Positions 9,136 through 16,145 of a stretch of DNA of 64,000 bases are shown piece by piece. The stretch's first letter is position 1. The number at the start of each line of letters is the position of its first letter. The stretch is from NCBI GenBank assembly GCA_032249695.1, contig JAVVHE010000010.1:1-64000 (forward strand), read 5' to 3'. The position numbers were made by a program, and so were the translations under genes. Below the pieces are notes generated by a model. It made no database searches and was not told the origin of the DNA. It saw only the letters and a program-made list of their open reading frames with translations. Source of the DNA: JAVVHE01 sp032249695. Lineage in GTDB: Bacteria; Pseudomonadota; Alphaproteobacteria; Sphingomonadales; Sphingomonadaceae.

Positions 9136-9669
9136 TTACAGCTGGATGCGCCGCCATGGCCGCCACAGCGCCGCGACGGCGGCAGGCGGCCCGAGGTCGC
9201 CCGATCCGTCGCGGTTGGCGAACAGGTGTGCGGCGAGGCGGATGACGCCCTGGCGCAGCGGCTCGGGGATGCCGTTCCAGTCGGGCGACAACCCGGCGCG
9301 GTACTGCACGCGCAAGCGGTGACGCTCGGTGGCGGGCGCGCCGATGGTGGCGACCCCGTCGGCGTCGACCGCCACGCACCACGCAGCGGGCATGATCGCG
9401 GTCGCGGTGCCATCGGGCGCCAGCGCCTCCACCCACGTCACCTGCGTGACCGGCGAAGCGGTCAGGCGGCGCGGGCCTGCTCCCCCGAGCGTCTCGGCAA
9501 AGCTGCGCTGCACGAGCGTCAGCCGCGTGAACGCCTCGCACATCGCGCGACCGGTGCGCAGGAAGGCGGCGAGCAGCGCGTCCTCCTCCGATCCCGACAG
9601 GCGCAGGAACGTCTTCAGCTCGGCGACGCTTACCGGTTCAGCCGCGGGCGGCTCGAGTTCGGTCAGCAT
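9136..9669 (-). CDS. Head-tail connector protein (phage gp6-like; GTA gp6-like)
   Basis: A 177-residue protein containing VSVAELKTFLRLSGSEEDAL, LLAAFLRTGRAMCEAFTRL and the C-terminal IPEPLRQGVIRLAAHLFANR. This is the standard signature of the gp6-like connector family, a helical ring protein bound below the portal. In RcGTA it directly follows the capsid gene. Here three extra genes (the fibre-like cassette) lie between capsid and connector. The start overlaps the stop of the upstream adaptor-like gene by one base (TGATG), implying translational coupling to the cassette. Confidence 0.9.
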   Translation of the reverse strand: MLTELEPPAAEPVSVAELKTFLRLSGSEEDALLAAFLRTGRAMCEAFTRLTLVQRSFAETLGGAGPRRLTASPVTQVTWVEALAPDGTATAIMPAAWCVAVDADGVATIGAPATERHRLRVQYRAGLSPDWNGIPEPLRQGVIRLAAHLFANRDGSGDLGPPAAVAALWRPWRRIQL

Positions 9670-9950
9670 CAGCGGTCCTCCACGCGCACCGCGAGCGTGC
9701 GCTCTTCGCGCCGCCCATCGGAGAGATCGACGCGGTTTGTGGCTCGATAGACCTTGCCCGCCGCGCCGCCGCTGGTGCGCAGCGTGGTCTTTGCGCCCTC
9801 CAGCGAGTCGGTCAGGCGCTGCATCCCGCCGCTCTCGGCCGGGCTGATCGTCCAGCTGGAGGCGGTTAGCGTCACCGCGCCGCCAAGCCAGGGCGACCAG
9901 TCGAGCTGGTATTCGGCGACGCTCGCCGGGTCTTTCAGATAGTAGCTCAT
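9669..9950 (-). CDS. Phage fibre-tail adaptor-like protein
   Basis: A 93-residue beta-sandwich protein: YYLKDPASVAEYQLDWSPWL, then TLTASSWTISPAESGG, then VYRATNRVDLSDGRREERTL. The K-D-P-x-x-x-x-x-Y-x-x-D-W-S-x-W-L start and the TNRV...R-x-E-R-T/S end match the small phage proteins annotated as fibre-tail adaptors. It starts at an ATG with GGAG nine bases upstream. It is the third gene of a cassette that RcGTA lacks at this position. The likely job is to attach the repeat-bearing fibre-like protein to the particle, but this is inference from family name and context. Confidence 0.72.
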   Translation of the reverse strand: MSYYLKDPASVAEYQLDWSPWLGGAVTLTASSWTISPAESGGMQRLTDSLEGAKTTLRTSGGAAGKVYRATNRVDLSDGRREERTLAVRVEDR

Positions 9951-9961
9951 GGGGGCTCTCC

Positions 9962-10333
9962 TCAGACGGGGTCGCCGATCTCGATGTCCCACGCGGCGAA
10001 GCTGACCGTGCCGCCGATGACGAGCGCCTGCGCGGGGCAGGTCGTCACGTAGAGCAGGCGGCTGCCGGTGGGATCGAGCAGCGCGACATGGTCGGCGGTC
10101 CCGGCCGCGATCACGCTGACGTTCGATTTGGCGGCAACAGTCGCGCGGCGGCCGTTGGTGACACCGGTGGCGAGGGTGAAGTCGCCCGATGCCATGACTG
10201 CCTCGGCCAGCTTGCCGCTGTTGGCGGCGGCGTAGCTCGCGGGCTGGCCCGCGCAGGCGACCATCCGGGTGGCGTTATTGCGCACGACATTCAGCGCCCC
10301 GTCGAGCACGTCGGGGCTACAGGCCTTCGCCAT
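9962..10333 (-). CDS. Cassette protein of unknown function, probable head/fibre component
   Basis: A 123-residue protein (MAKACSPDVLDGALNVVRNN...) with a helical N-terminus, two Cys-containing segments and a beta-rich C-terminus (GTADHVALLDPTGSRLLYVT). Proteins of this look commonly accompany fibre-tail adaptors in siphophages of alphaproteobacteria, usually unnamed. It lies between the 22-residue-repeat protein and the adaptor with gaps of 70 and 11 bases, has a ribosome site AAGGAGATG overlapping its start region, and is clearly co-directional. A decoration, fibre-base or chaperone role is possible. I do not recognise a defined domain. Confidence 0.7.
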   Translation of the reverse strand: MAKACSPDVLDGALNVVRNNATRMVACAGQPASYAAANSGKLAEAVMASGDFTLATGVTNGRRATVAAKSNVSVIAAGTADHVALLDPTGSRLLYVTTCPAQALVIGGTVSFAAWDIEIGDPV

Positions 10334-10403
10334 CGGTCATCTCCTTGCAGTTGCGAGTTGCGGTTTGCGTCAGCGGCAGCGCGGGGTGCGCGCGCGGAAC
10401 GGA

Positions 10404-11684
10404 TCAGGGCCGGGTGGCCGAGGTGGCGCGGCCTTTGGCTGCGACCGCGCTGGCCTGGTCGGGCCGGAAGGGAGAGCGCCGCCCCTCCGCCGGGATTGTC
10501 CCCCGGAACAGCTGCGGCTGCCGGTCGCGGATGACCGTGCTCGTCGCCGCGCGCCCGGCATGGCGCCCCGCACCCGGCGCAAGGCCAAGCCGGATCGCCA
10601 TTGCCGCGATCCCGGCGCGCTGCCGGTGAGCGGCCCGCGACGGCGCCGTCGGAACCGCCCCGGGCGTGACATTCGCCGCAGCGCTGCGGCTGGCGTGGCG
10701 TCCCGCTGCGGGTGCCAAACCCAATCGGATCGCCAGCGCCGTTGCAGCCGCCCGGCCGGGCGATGAGGCGCTCGTAGGAGTGAGCGGAACCGTGATCGCC
10801 AGTGACGCCGCGCCCGTCCGCGCGGCCGACCGCGCGCTCGCGGGCGCCAGTGCAGCCGCCGGGGTCAGCGCGGCGACCGTACCGCGCTGGGGCGAGCGTG
10901 CGGCGGCTGGCGCCAGCGGCAGCCGCAGCCCCAGCGCTGCCGCCGCGCCGGGATGCGCCGAACGCGCCGCGGACGGCGTCAGGAGGAGGCTGAGCGTGAT
11001 CGCTGCCGAACCAGCCCGGTTCGCGGCTCGCGCCGCTGCTGGCGCGAGCGGCAGCCGCAACGCCAGCGCTGCGTTTCCCGCCCGGTTCGCGTGGCGCGCG
11101 GCAGCGGGCACGGCTGCGGCCACGTAGGTGCCGGATTCGAAATCGTCGGCGACCGGGTCGCCGGTGCTGCCGCGTGCCCAGACCCCGGTCGTCGTCAAGC
11201 CCGCAAACGCGCTGTCGGTCACCGCATAGCCCGCGGCCGGGCCGATGATCGCGCCATTCAGCGCGCACCAGACCGTCGTCCCGCTGACGCGCAGCTCCAG
11301 CGTGAACGGCGGCGTCAGCGTCAGCCCCGAGACGACTCCGATCGAACTGTCGCTCGTACTCGCGACGCGCTTGGTGAGCTGCACCGCGGTCGCGCTGATC
11401 GGGCGCGCCGCGATCAGCGTCCGGTCGTCGACCGCTCGCACCGCAGGTCCGGCCGAGCTGGTGCCGACCGCCCAGCAGACCAGCCTGGCATAGTGGTCCG
11501 TGCTGCCGGCGTTGACGCGGGCGAGCGTACCGGCGCCGCTGCCGCCCAGCTTCAGCCGGTTTGCCGCATTGATCAGCAGCCCGTCGGCGACGCCCTGCAC
11601 GCTCCAGCTGCCGCCGGACGTGATGCGGCCGGCGAGGCTGGCGTTGTTTGTGCCCGTGAAATCGTCAGTCACCACCACCGGCAT
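10404..11684 (-). CDS. Fibre-like protein: LamG-like beta-sandwich head plus nine 22-residue repeats
   Basis: A 426-residue protein with AGGAG eight bases before its ATG. Residues 1-190 resemble a concanavalin/LamG-like carbohydrate-binding sandwich (VTDDFTGTNNASLAGR, FTLELRVSGTTVWCALNG, ending VADDFESGTYV). Residues 193-391 are nine copies of a 22-residue unit, idealised PAAARHAxRAGxAALAxRLP plus LA. Prolines fall at 193, 215, 237, 259, 281, 303, 325, 348 and 370; the period is exact but for a single inserted residue. The C-terminal tail is basic and Pro/Arg-rich. The repeats predict a rod-like or solenoid stalk. The gene sits between capsid and connector genes in place of nothing in RcGTA, suggesting an adhesin, head spike or fibre. 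High GC and repeats may also reflect relaxed evolution. Function is inferred. Confidence 0.78.
   Translation of the reverse strand: MPVVVTDDFTGTNNASLAGRITSGGSWSVQGVADGLLINAANRLKLGGSGAGTLARVNAGSTDHYARLVCWAVGTSSAGPAVRAVDDRTLIAARPISATAVQLTKRVASTSDSSIGVVSGLTLTPPFTLELRVSGTTVWCALNGAIIGPAAGYAVTDSAFAGLTTTGVWARGSTGDPVADDFESGTYVAAAVPAAARHANRAGNAALALRLPLAPAAARAANRAGSAAITLSLLLTPSAARSAHPGAAAALGLRLPLAPAAARSPQRGTVAALTPAAALAPASARSAARTGAASLAITVPLTPTSASSPGRAAATALAIRLGLAPAAGRHASRSAAANVTPGAVPTAPSRAAHRQRAGIAAMAIRLGLAPGAGRHAGRAATSTVIRDRQPQLFRGTIPAEGRRSPFRPDQASAVAAKGRATSATRP
10512..11108 (-). repeat. Nine tandem 66-bp coding repeats (22-residue units)
   Basis: The repeat block inside the fibre-like gene has a 66-bp period in frame. 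Units share PAAAR at the start and a hydrophobic RLPLA-type end, with diverged centres. The units differ at many synonymous and non-synonymous sites, so the array is old rather than a fresh duplication. Confidence 0.85.
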
Positions 11685-11794
11685 CGGCAGGCTCCTGTCG
11701 GCGAAAGGGGGCGCGGCGCGCGGGGCACCCCGGGCGCCGCGCCCCGGGTGGGGGGGGGTAATGGGGAGGGACGTCCCGCCCGGTCAGGTCGCCG

Positions 11795-12943
11795 TCAGCT
11801 GACGGCGAAGCGCAGCAGCTTGATTGCCTCGCTGTTGGAAACGCATCCGCTGACGCGCTTCGTCGCGTAGAAATTGACGTACGGCTTGTTCGAGAACGGA
11901 TCGCGCAGGATCGTCGTCTCGCTCCGCTCGGCGATCAGGTAGCCCTCGCGGAAATTGCCGAACGCGATCGCCATCCCGCCCGAGGTGACGTCGGGCATGT
12001 CCTCGGCCTCGACGACCGGATAGCCGAACAACATGCCGGGGCGCTCGCCCTGCATCGCAGGCTGCCAGATGAACTGGCCGGTCGAGTCCTTGAACTTGCG
12101 CACCGCGGCGAGCGTGCGGCTGTTCATGACGAACGCTGCGCCCTGACGGTAGGCGGGGCGCAGCGCGGTCATGAGGTCGATGATGATGTCCGCAGGGTTC
12201 GTTGCCGGAAAGCCGTTCGCCACGCCCGTCGGCACATACTGGATCGTGCCGAACGGCCGCGTCCCCGCCGAGTCCGCGACGGTTGAGGTGGGGACGGTCA
12301 GGAACCCCTGCGGGCGGTTGGTGCCGTTGCCGCTGACGAAGGCGACGCCCTCGGCGCGGGCGAACTCGCGCGCGATCTCGTCGGCTAGCCAGGCTTCGAC
12401 GTCGAACGCCGCGTCATCCAGCATCGACTGGCTGGCGGTCGGCTGGGCGTAGAGCTCGCCCATCGGCGGCACCAGCTCGGCGAACTTCGGCGTGTCGTTC
12501 GCCAGCACCGGCCGCGCCGCCGAATCCGCCACCCAGCCGGACGCCACGTTGTTCAGGCTGATGAGGCGGCGATACTGGCTGGACCCCACATTCACCACCG
12601 TCGCGATGCCGCGGATCGGCGAGATGTCGCGGATGATGCGCTGGATCGTTGCGTCGATCTCCTTCGGCACCGCGAAGCCGCCGTCGCTGCTGCTCGATGC
12701 AGCGAGCGCCTTCAGCTCGACGCCCGTATCGAGCCCCTTGCGCAGATAGCCGTCGACGAACGCCTTCCTCTGCGGCTCGGCGTCGGACTTGGCGCCCGAC
12801 AGCGGCGGGCGCACCGCGCTCAGACGTCCGACCCGCTCGGACAGGCGCTCCACCTGGTCGGCGAGGCGCGCGACGCGCTCGTCCTGCGGCGCGGGGTTGT
12901 CGAACACCGCCTCCAGCGCGTCGGCCTTGGTTTCGTAGCTCAT
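11795..12943 (-). CDS. HK97-fold major capsid protein (GTA gp5-like)
   Basis: A 382-residue HK97-family capsid. An N-terminal coiled-coil delta region (VARLADQVERLSERVGRLSA) precedes the mature domain with KALAASSSSDGGFAVPKEID, the usual site near prohead-protease cleavage. Later landmarks are RRLISLNNVASGWV, AFVMNSRTLAAVRKFKDSTG, MLFGYPVVEAEDMPDV and IAFGNFREGYLIAERSE, all classic HK97 capsid motifs. The ATG at 12943 follows GGAGG by five bases. A longer frame upstream is ignored because it runs through a terminator hairpin and lacks family similarity. About 110 GC-rich bases with an imperfect inverted repeat (11726-11750) and a run of nine or more G follow the gene before the fibre cassette. 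Confidence 0.95.
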   Translation of the reverse strand: MSYETKADALEAVFDNPAPQDERVARLADQVERLSERVGRLSAVRPPLSGAKSDAEPQRKAFVDGYLRKGLDTGVELKALAASSSSDGGFAVPKEIDATIQRIIRDISPIRGIATVVNVGSSQYRRLISLNNVASGWVADSAARPVLANDTPKFAELVPPMGELYAQPTASQSMLDDAAFDVEAWLADEIAREFARAEGVAFVSGNGTNRPQGFLTVPTSTVADSAGTRPFGTIQYVPTGVANGFPATNPADIIIDLMTALRPAYRQGAAFVMNSRTLAAVRKFKDSTGQFIWQPAMQGERPGMLFGYPVVEAEDMPDVTSGGMAIAFGNFREGYLIAERSETTILRDPFSNKPYVNFYATKRVSGCVSNSEAIKLLRFAVS

Positions 12944-12959
12944 GGGTCCTCCAGTCATG

Positions 12960-12985
12960 AAAAAAGGCCCCGCGGTGGGGGCCTT
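12960..12985 (-). terminator. Terminator-like hairpin directly upstream of the capsid gene
   Basis: Read on the minus strand: AAGGCCCC, a six-base loop CACCGC, then GGGGCCTT and a run of T. The stem is a perfect 8 bp and ends 17 bases before the capsid ATG, just outside its ribosome site. It has the complete form of an intrinsic terminator, in the direction of the GTA genes. It could attenuate read-through from the portal-protease genes or act as a 5' stabilising/processing hairpin for a separate capsid mRNA. A second GC hairpin element lies just upstream at about 13028-13048. Confidence 0.75.
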
Positions 12986-13087
12986 GGGTTGGTCCGGTGA
13001 TTGTGCCCTCTCCCGGCCTTCGGCCATGCTCTCCCGCTTGCGGGGAGCACCGGCCGCGTCGGCGGCAAGCGGGGTGCGAGGGTCGGC

Positions 13088-13489
13088 TCAGCTCCCCTCC
13101 CACCCCAGCACCCGCGCGCGGGGCTGCATCGGGAAGGTCACCAGGCTCACTTCCAGCAGCTCCAGGTCGAGCAGCTCGCGCCCCGGCGGGCGGTCGCGCG
13201 CGCGGCGGACGCGGTAGCCGAAGCTGAGGCCTGTCAGCGCGCCGGCCTTCACCAGCGCCATCGCCTCGTGTCCTGCGGCCGATCCGTCGGCGATGCGGCC
13301 GATGACGCGAAGCCCGCGCTGATCCTCCCCCACGCTCTCGATCCGCCCGATCGGGCGCTTCGCGTCGTGCTGCCACAACAGAGGCAGCCCGCCCCTGGGC
13401 GCGCGGGCGAAGGCGCCGCGGCGAATGACGTCGCGGCCGTGGTCGGGATGGTCCCACACGGCCGCGTAGCCTGCGATGCGCGCGCTCAC
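13088..13489 (-). CDS. HK97 family prohead protease (GTA gp4-like)
   Basis: A protein of about 133 residues starting at a GTG (13489) that overlaps the DUF6127 stop by four bases. It contains RIAGYAAVWDHPDHGRDVIR, LLWQHD (candidate catalytic His) and the GALTGLSFGYRV segment (candidate catalytic Ser), the S78 prohead protease motifs. It would cut the capsid N-terminal delta domain during maturation. An upstream ATG in the same open frame (13618) would add unrelated Arg/Ala-rich sequence and overlap the DUF6127 gene by over 130 bases, so it is not used. It is shorter than phage HK97 protease but normal for GTA gp4. Confidence 0.88.
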   Translation of the reverse strand: MSARIAGYAAVWDHPDHGRDVIRRGAFARAPRGGLPLLWQHDAKRPIGRIESVGEDQRGLRVIGRIADGSAAGHEAMALVKAGALTGLSFGYRVRRARDRPPGRELLDLELLEVSLVTFPMQPRARVLGWEGS

Positions 13490-13821
13490 GGGTGCTGCCT
13501 CAACAACAGCCACTGCAGCCCGAACTTCACCGCCAGCGCGCCCAGCAGCGCCGCGAGCAAGCCGCGCAGCAGTCCGCCCACCAGCGCCATGCGCGCCGCA
13601 CGCTTGGCGTCGCGCCACGCCTGCAGCACCTGGCGCAGCTCGCCGATGTCCTGCACCGCGCTGCCGTCGTGCAGCCCCATCCGCTTCAGCGCGCGCCCGG
13701 CGCCCAGTTCGCTCGCTTCCTCGACCAGTGCGCGCAGCGTCACCACGTCGGCGCCCTCGCCCGCGGCCTGCGCGATCAGCCCCGCAAGCATCGGCGCCGC
13801 CGCCGCGTTGTCGGCGCTCAT
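13486..13821 (-). CDS. DUF6127 family protein (sphingomonad GTA-linked, membrane-anchored)
   Basis: A 111-residue protein: an N-terminal soluble part (MLAGLIAQAAGEGADVVTLR, ALVEEASELGAGRALKRMGL), then a helix with LRQVLQAWRDAKRAARMAL and a C-terminal hydrophobic helix LLRGLLAALLGALAVKFGL. It matches DUF6127 proteins that sit between portal and protease in Sphingomonadaceae GTA clusters. It overlaps both neighbours by four bases (ATGA and GTGA). The single membrane helix suggests an assembly or release role at the inner membrane, but no function is established. It is a good lineage marker. Confidence 0.78.
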   Translation of the reverse strand: MSADNAAAAPMLAGLIAQAAGEGADVVTLRALVEEASELGAGRALKRMGLHDGSAVQDIGELRQVLQAWRDAKRAARMALVGGLLRGLLAALLGALAVKFGLQWLLLRQHP

Positions 13822-14972
13822 TGTCCGTCCTCGATGCCCAGCATGGCCCGCTTCTCCTCGTTCGACAGAAAGTCCGCCCCGCCGATCATCGCCCATTGCT
13901 GCGCGCGGTCGGACGCGAGCACGAGCACCCGGTCGCGATCGGCGCGGACGCTGATCTCGGGCCACCAGGCGCGCAGGTGCGTCTCGAACGCCGCAGCGAT
14001 CTGCTCGGCCATCGGCAGGATCGTCGTGCGCCAGGCGACACGCTGCGCCTCGGCGTAGTTCGAATAGGTGGCGTCGCCGGGCAGCCCCAGCACCAGCGGT
14101 GGCAGGCCGAAGGCCATCGCGATCTCGCGCGCCGCCTGCGCTCGCGTCGCGGCGAAATCCATCTCGGCCGGAGTGAGCGCCAGCGGCTGCCACCGGAGAC
14201 CGCCTTCCAGCAGCATCGGCCGGCCGGCGTTCGCTGCGCCCTGAAAGCCCGTTTCCATCTCGGCCTTCAGCCGTTCATATTGCTCGGCGCTGAGCGTCGC
14301 GCCCGGTTCGCCCGGGTCGTAGACCAGCGCTCCGCTCGGCCGCGCGGCATTGTCCAGCAGCGCCCCGGCCCAGCGCGCGGCGGCGTTGTGCGTCTCGATC
14401 GCGCTCGCCGCCGCGCTGAGGCCGCCCAGGCCGTAATGATCGTCGAGCGGGTGGAAGCTGCGGATGTGCAGCAGCCCCGGCGCGCCGTTCGACAGGAACG
14501 CCGGAAACCGTCGCGTCGCGTCGCCGCCGCGATAGACATAGCCGCTCGGCCAGCCGTCGCGCCCGGGCTCGATCGTCACGCGCTCGGGCCGAAGCGCGTA
14601 GAGCGCGGCTGGCATGCCGTCGTCGCCACACGCCACCTCGATGAAGGCGTTGCCGTGGAGCGCGTAGAAGCTCGCGATCGCCTCGACGAGTTCGGGCCCG
14701 CCTTGGTCGGTGGCGGGCGCCTTCAATAGCGCCGCCGCGGGGTGGTCGCCGGGCGCGGCCACGATCACGCCCGATGCGACTTCCTTCGCAATGTGGATCA
14801 CCGCCGCCCGCGCGACCGGGTTGTCGAGATAGCCAGCGCGGCACAGCTGGTCGTAGGACCGCCCCACCCCGCGCGCCCAGCCGGGGGTGGAGGAGAAACG
14901 ATTGAGCGGCGGACGCGCCGCTTCGGGCTGCGCCGGCGGGGGCGCAGCCTTCCTCAGGAACGCAAAGGGCAT
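13818..14972 (-). CDS. HK97-type phage portal protein (GTA gp3-like)
   Basis: A 384-residue portal. Landmarks are NPVARAAVIHIAKEVASGV, FYALHGNAFIEVACGD, GLLHIRSFHPLDDHYGLGGL, PSGALVYDPGE, REIAMAFGLPPLVLGLPGDA and TYSNYAEAQRVAWRTTILP. These are the core motifs of the HK97 portal family. Portals form the dodecameric ring at the head vertex through which TerL pumps DNA. It is the first gene of the second GTA transcription unit, with GGAG nine bases before its ATG and a ~100-base leader carrying a stem-loop. It overlaps the DUF6127 gene by ATGA. Confidence 0.95.
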   Translation of the reverse strand: MPFAFLRKAAPPPAQPEAARPPLNRFSSTPGWARGVGRSYDQLCRAGYLDNPVARAAVIHIAKEVASGVIVAAPGDHPAAALLKAPATDQGGPELVEAIASFYALHGNAFIEVACGDDGMPAALYALRPERVTIEPGRDGWPSGYVYRGGDATRRFPAFLSNGAPGLLHIRSFHPLDDHYGLGGLSAAASAIETHNAAARWAGALLDNAARPSGALVYDPGEPGATLSAEQYERLKAEMETGFQGAANAGRPMLLEGGLRWQPLALTPAEMDFAATRAQAAREIAMAFGLPPLVLGLPGDATYSNYAEAQRVAWRTTILPMAEQIAAAFETHLRAWWPEISVRADRDRVLVLASDRAQQWAMIGGADFLSNEEKRAMLGIEDGQ

Positions 14973-14996
14973 CGGGGTCTCCTCGAGCCGAGGGCG

Positions 14997-15036
14997 AACA
15001 CCAACCCCCCGCCGGATGAGGGCGGGGGTTTGTGTT
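14997..15036 (-). promoter_or_regulatory. Stem-loop in the portal-gene leader
   Basis: A hairpin with an 8-bp inner stem (CCCCCGCC with GGCGGGGG, loop GGATGAG) and an outer helix (AACAC with GTGTT) lies 25 bases upstream of the portal ATG. On the minus strand no T-run follows, so it is not a standard terminator for the GTA transcript. It may be an mRNA-stabilising or translation-control element. Confidence 0.5.
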
Positions 15037-15075
15037 GGTAGGTGGGGCCGACTCGCAAATCTGCAGCGTAGGGTT

Positions 15076-15105
15076 GTAGTACCAGATCAGCGTGACGCTG
15101 TCAAG
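15076..15105 (-). promoter_or_regulatory. Promoter/operator of the portal unit with a palindromic CAGCGTNACGCTG element
   Basis: On the minus strand there is a perfect -35 TTGACA (15104-15099), a 17-base spacer and TACTAC as -10. The palindrome CAGCGTCACGCTG overlaps the end of the -35 box and the spacer. A 24-bp stretch (15082-15105) is repeated with one mismatch upstream of the TerS-like gene (18381-18404). Sequence conservation in two GTA promoters suggests a shared regulator site. The transcription start would be about 97 bases upstream of the portal ATG. Confidence 0.7.
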
Positions 15106-15180
15106 CACAAAGTGCCAATCTGGTTATTCAGCTCCGCGTGGTTGCGGGCATAGGATCTTGCGCGATGCCATCTTTCGAGC

Positions 15181-15386
15181 CGGAGCGGCCGCGCGCGCGT
15201 GGGCGGTGCGCTGGTGGCGGGCGCTTGCGCTTAACCCGACCGGAGCGGCCGCGCGCGCGTGGGCGGTGCGCTGGTGGCGGGCGCTTGCGCTTAACCCGAC
15301 CGGAGCGGCCGCGCGCGCGTGGGCGATGGGCAGTGTCAACACCATCATCGCCAGAACGAACCGGAGCGGCCGCGCGCGCGCGGGCG
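15181..15386. repeat. 60-bp GC-rich tandem repeat, two perfect and two partial copies
   Basis: Bases 15181-15240 and 15241-15300 are identical. A third copy keeps the first 25 bases (15301-15325), and a fourth, starting at 15362, keeps a similar core with one C for T change. Each starts with CGGAGCGGCCGCGCGCGCG, which includes a GCGGCCGC site and alternating GC able to form Z-DNA. The array lies between the divergent portal promoter and the SRAP gene, with no convincing gene in it. Open frames through it exist on both strands only because the period is a multiple of three. Confidence 0.9.
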
Positions 15387-15545
15387 GTGGGCCTACGCGG
15401 CGCGCGCTCCGCTATCGCTCGGCAGGCCTTTGTTCGGCTGGGCCGAGCGGGGTCGTCGCCTCTCGCCTCTCGCCTGTCTCCAAGCGCTTCGGCACAGAGG
15501 CAACGCCGATGGCGCTGGCGCGGCGGCCGCGCTAGCGGCGGCCCC

Positions 15546-16121
15546 ATGTGCAACCGCTATCGCATGACCGCGAAAGTCGCCGAGCTCGCCGCTCGGTTCG
15601 GGGTGGATGCGCCGTATCCGCCTGACCTCGTCGTGCCGCCACCCGAGTTGTTCCCCAGGCGCCCGGGGTGGATCGTGCGCGCCGATGGAGGCGAACGCAC
15701 GCTCGACGTGGCGACGTGGGGCTTCCCGCCGCCCGCAGCGGGCAAGGCCCCCGTCACCAACGTGCGCAATCTCGCCTCACCCTTCTGGCGCGCGGCGCTG
15801 GCGAACCCCGCGCGGCGCTGCCTCGTCCCCGTCACCGCTTTCTGCGAGTGGGAGGGGGATACGGGATCGAAGACCGCCCGCTGGTTCAGCGTCCCCAGCC
15901 GCCCGATCTTCGCCTTCGCCGGCGTCTGGCGCCCGGTGGCGGCGGGCAAGGCGTTCGCGTTCCTGATGTGCGAGCCCAACCCGCTCGTCGCAGCCGTCCA
16001 CCCCAAGGCGATGCCGGTCATTTTGCACGACGAGGACTTCGAGCGCTGGCTCTCGGATGACCACGCGACGGCATGCGGGCTTGCGGCACCCTATCCCGGC
16101 CAGCTGATGGCGGTGGCGTAG
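15546..16121 (+). CDS. SOS response-associated peptidase (SRAP / YedK-HMCES family)
   Basis: A 191-residue SRAP protein. The catalytic Cys2 (MCNRY) is in place after Met removal. Asn72/Asn75 (VTNVRN), Glu101 (FCEWEG) and His152 in VHPKAMPVIL match the family's active site. SRAP proteins cross-link covalently to abasic sites in single-stranded DNA and shield them. Start at the ATG giving Cys as residue 2 is obligatory; an upstream in-frame extension through the tandem repeats is not believable. The gene is on the plus strand, opposite to and inside the GTA cluster, between TerL and portal genes. It may be a chance insertion or may protect packaged single-strand intermediates; context alone cannot decide. 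Confidence 0.92.
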   Translation: MCNRYRMTAKVAELAARFGVDAPYPPDLVVPPPELFPRRPGWIVRADGGERTLDVATWGFPPPAAGKAPVTNVRNLASPFWRAALANPARRCLVPVTAFCEWEGDTGSKTARWFSVPSRPIFAFAGVWRPVAAGKAFAFLMCEPNPLVAAVHPKAMPVILHDEDFERWLSDDHATACGLAAPYPGQLMAVA

Positions 16122-16145
16122 CGCGGCCCGATCCGGGGCGGACCG

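Noticed and set aside
14275..15108. Open frame of 277 codons overlapping the portal gene and its promoter
   Set aside because: Runs through the -35/-10 element and an alternative frame of the portal; the shared LDSVTLIW residues only reflect the repeated promoter DNA.
15181..15386. CRISPR array
   Set aside because: Period is 60 bp with repeats directly abutting and a GC-only core; no unique spacers and no cas genes.
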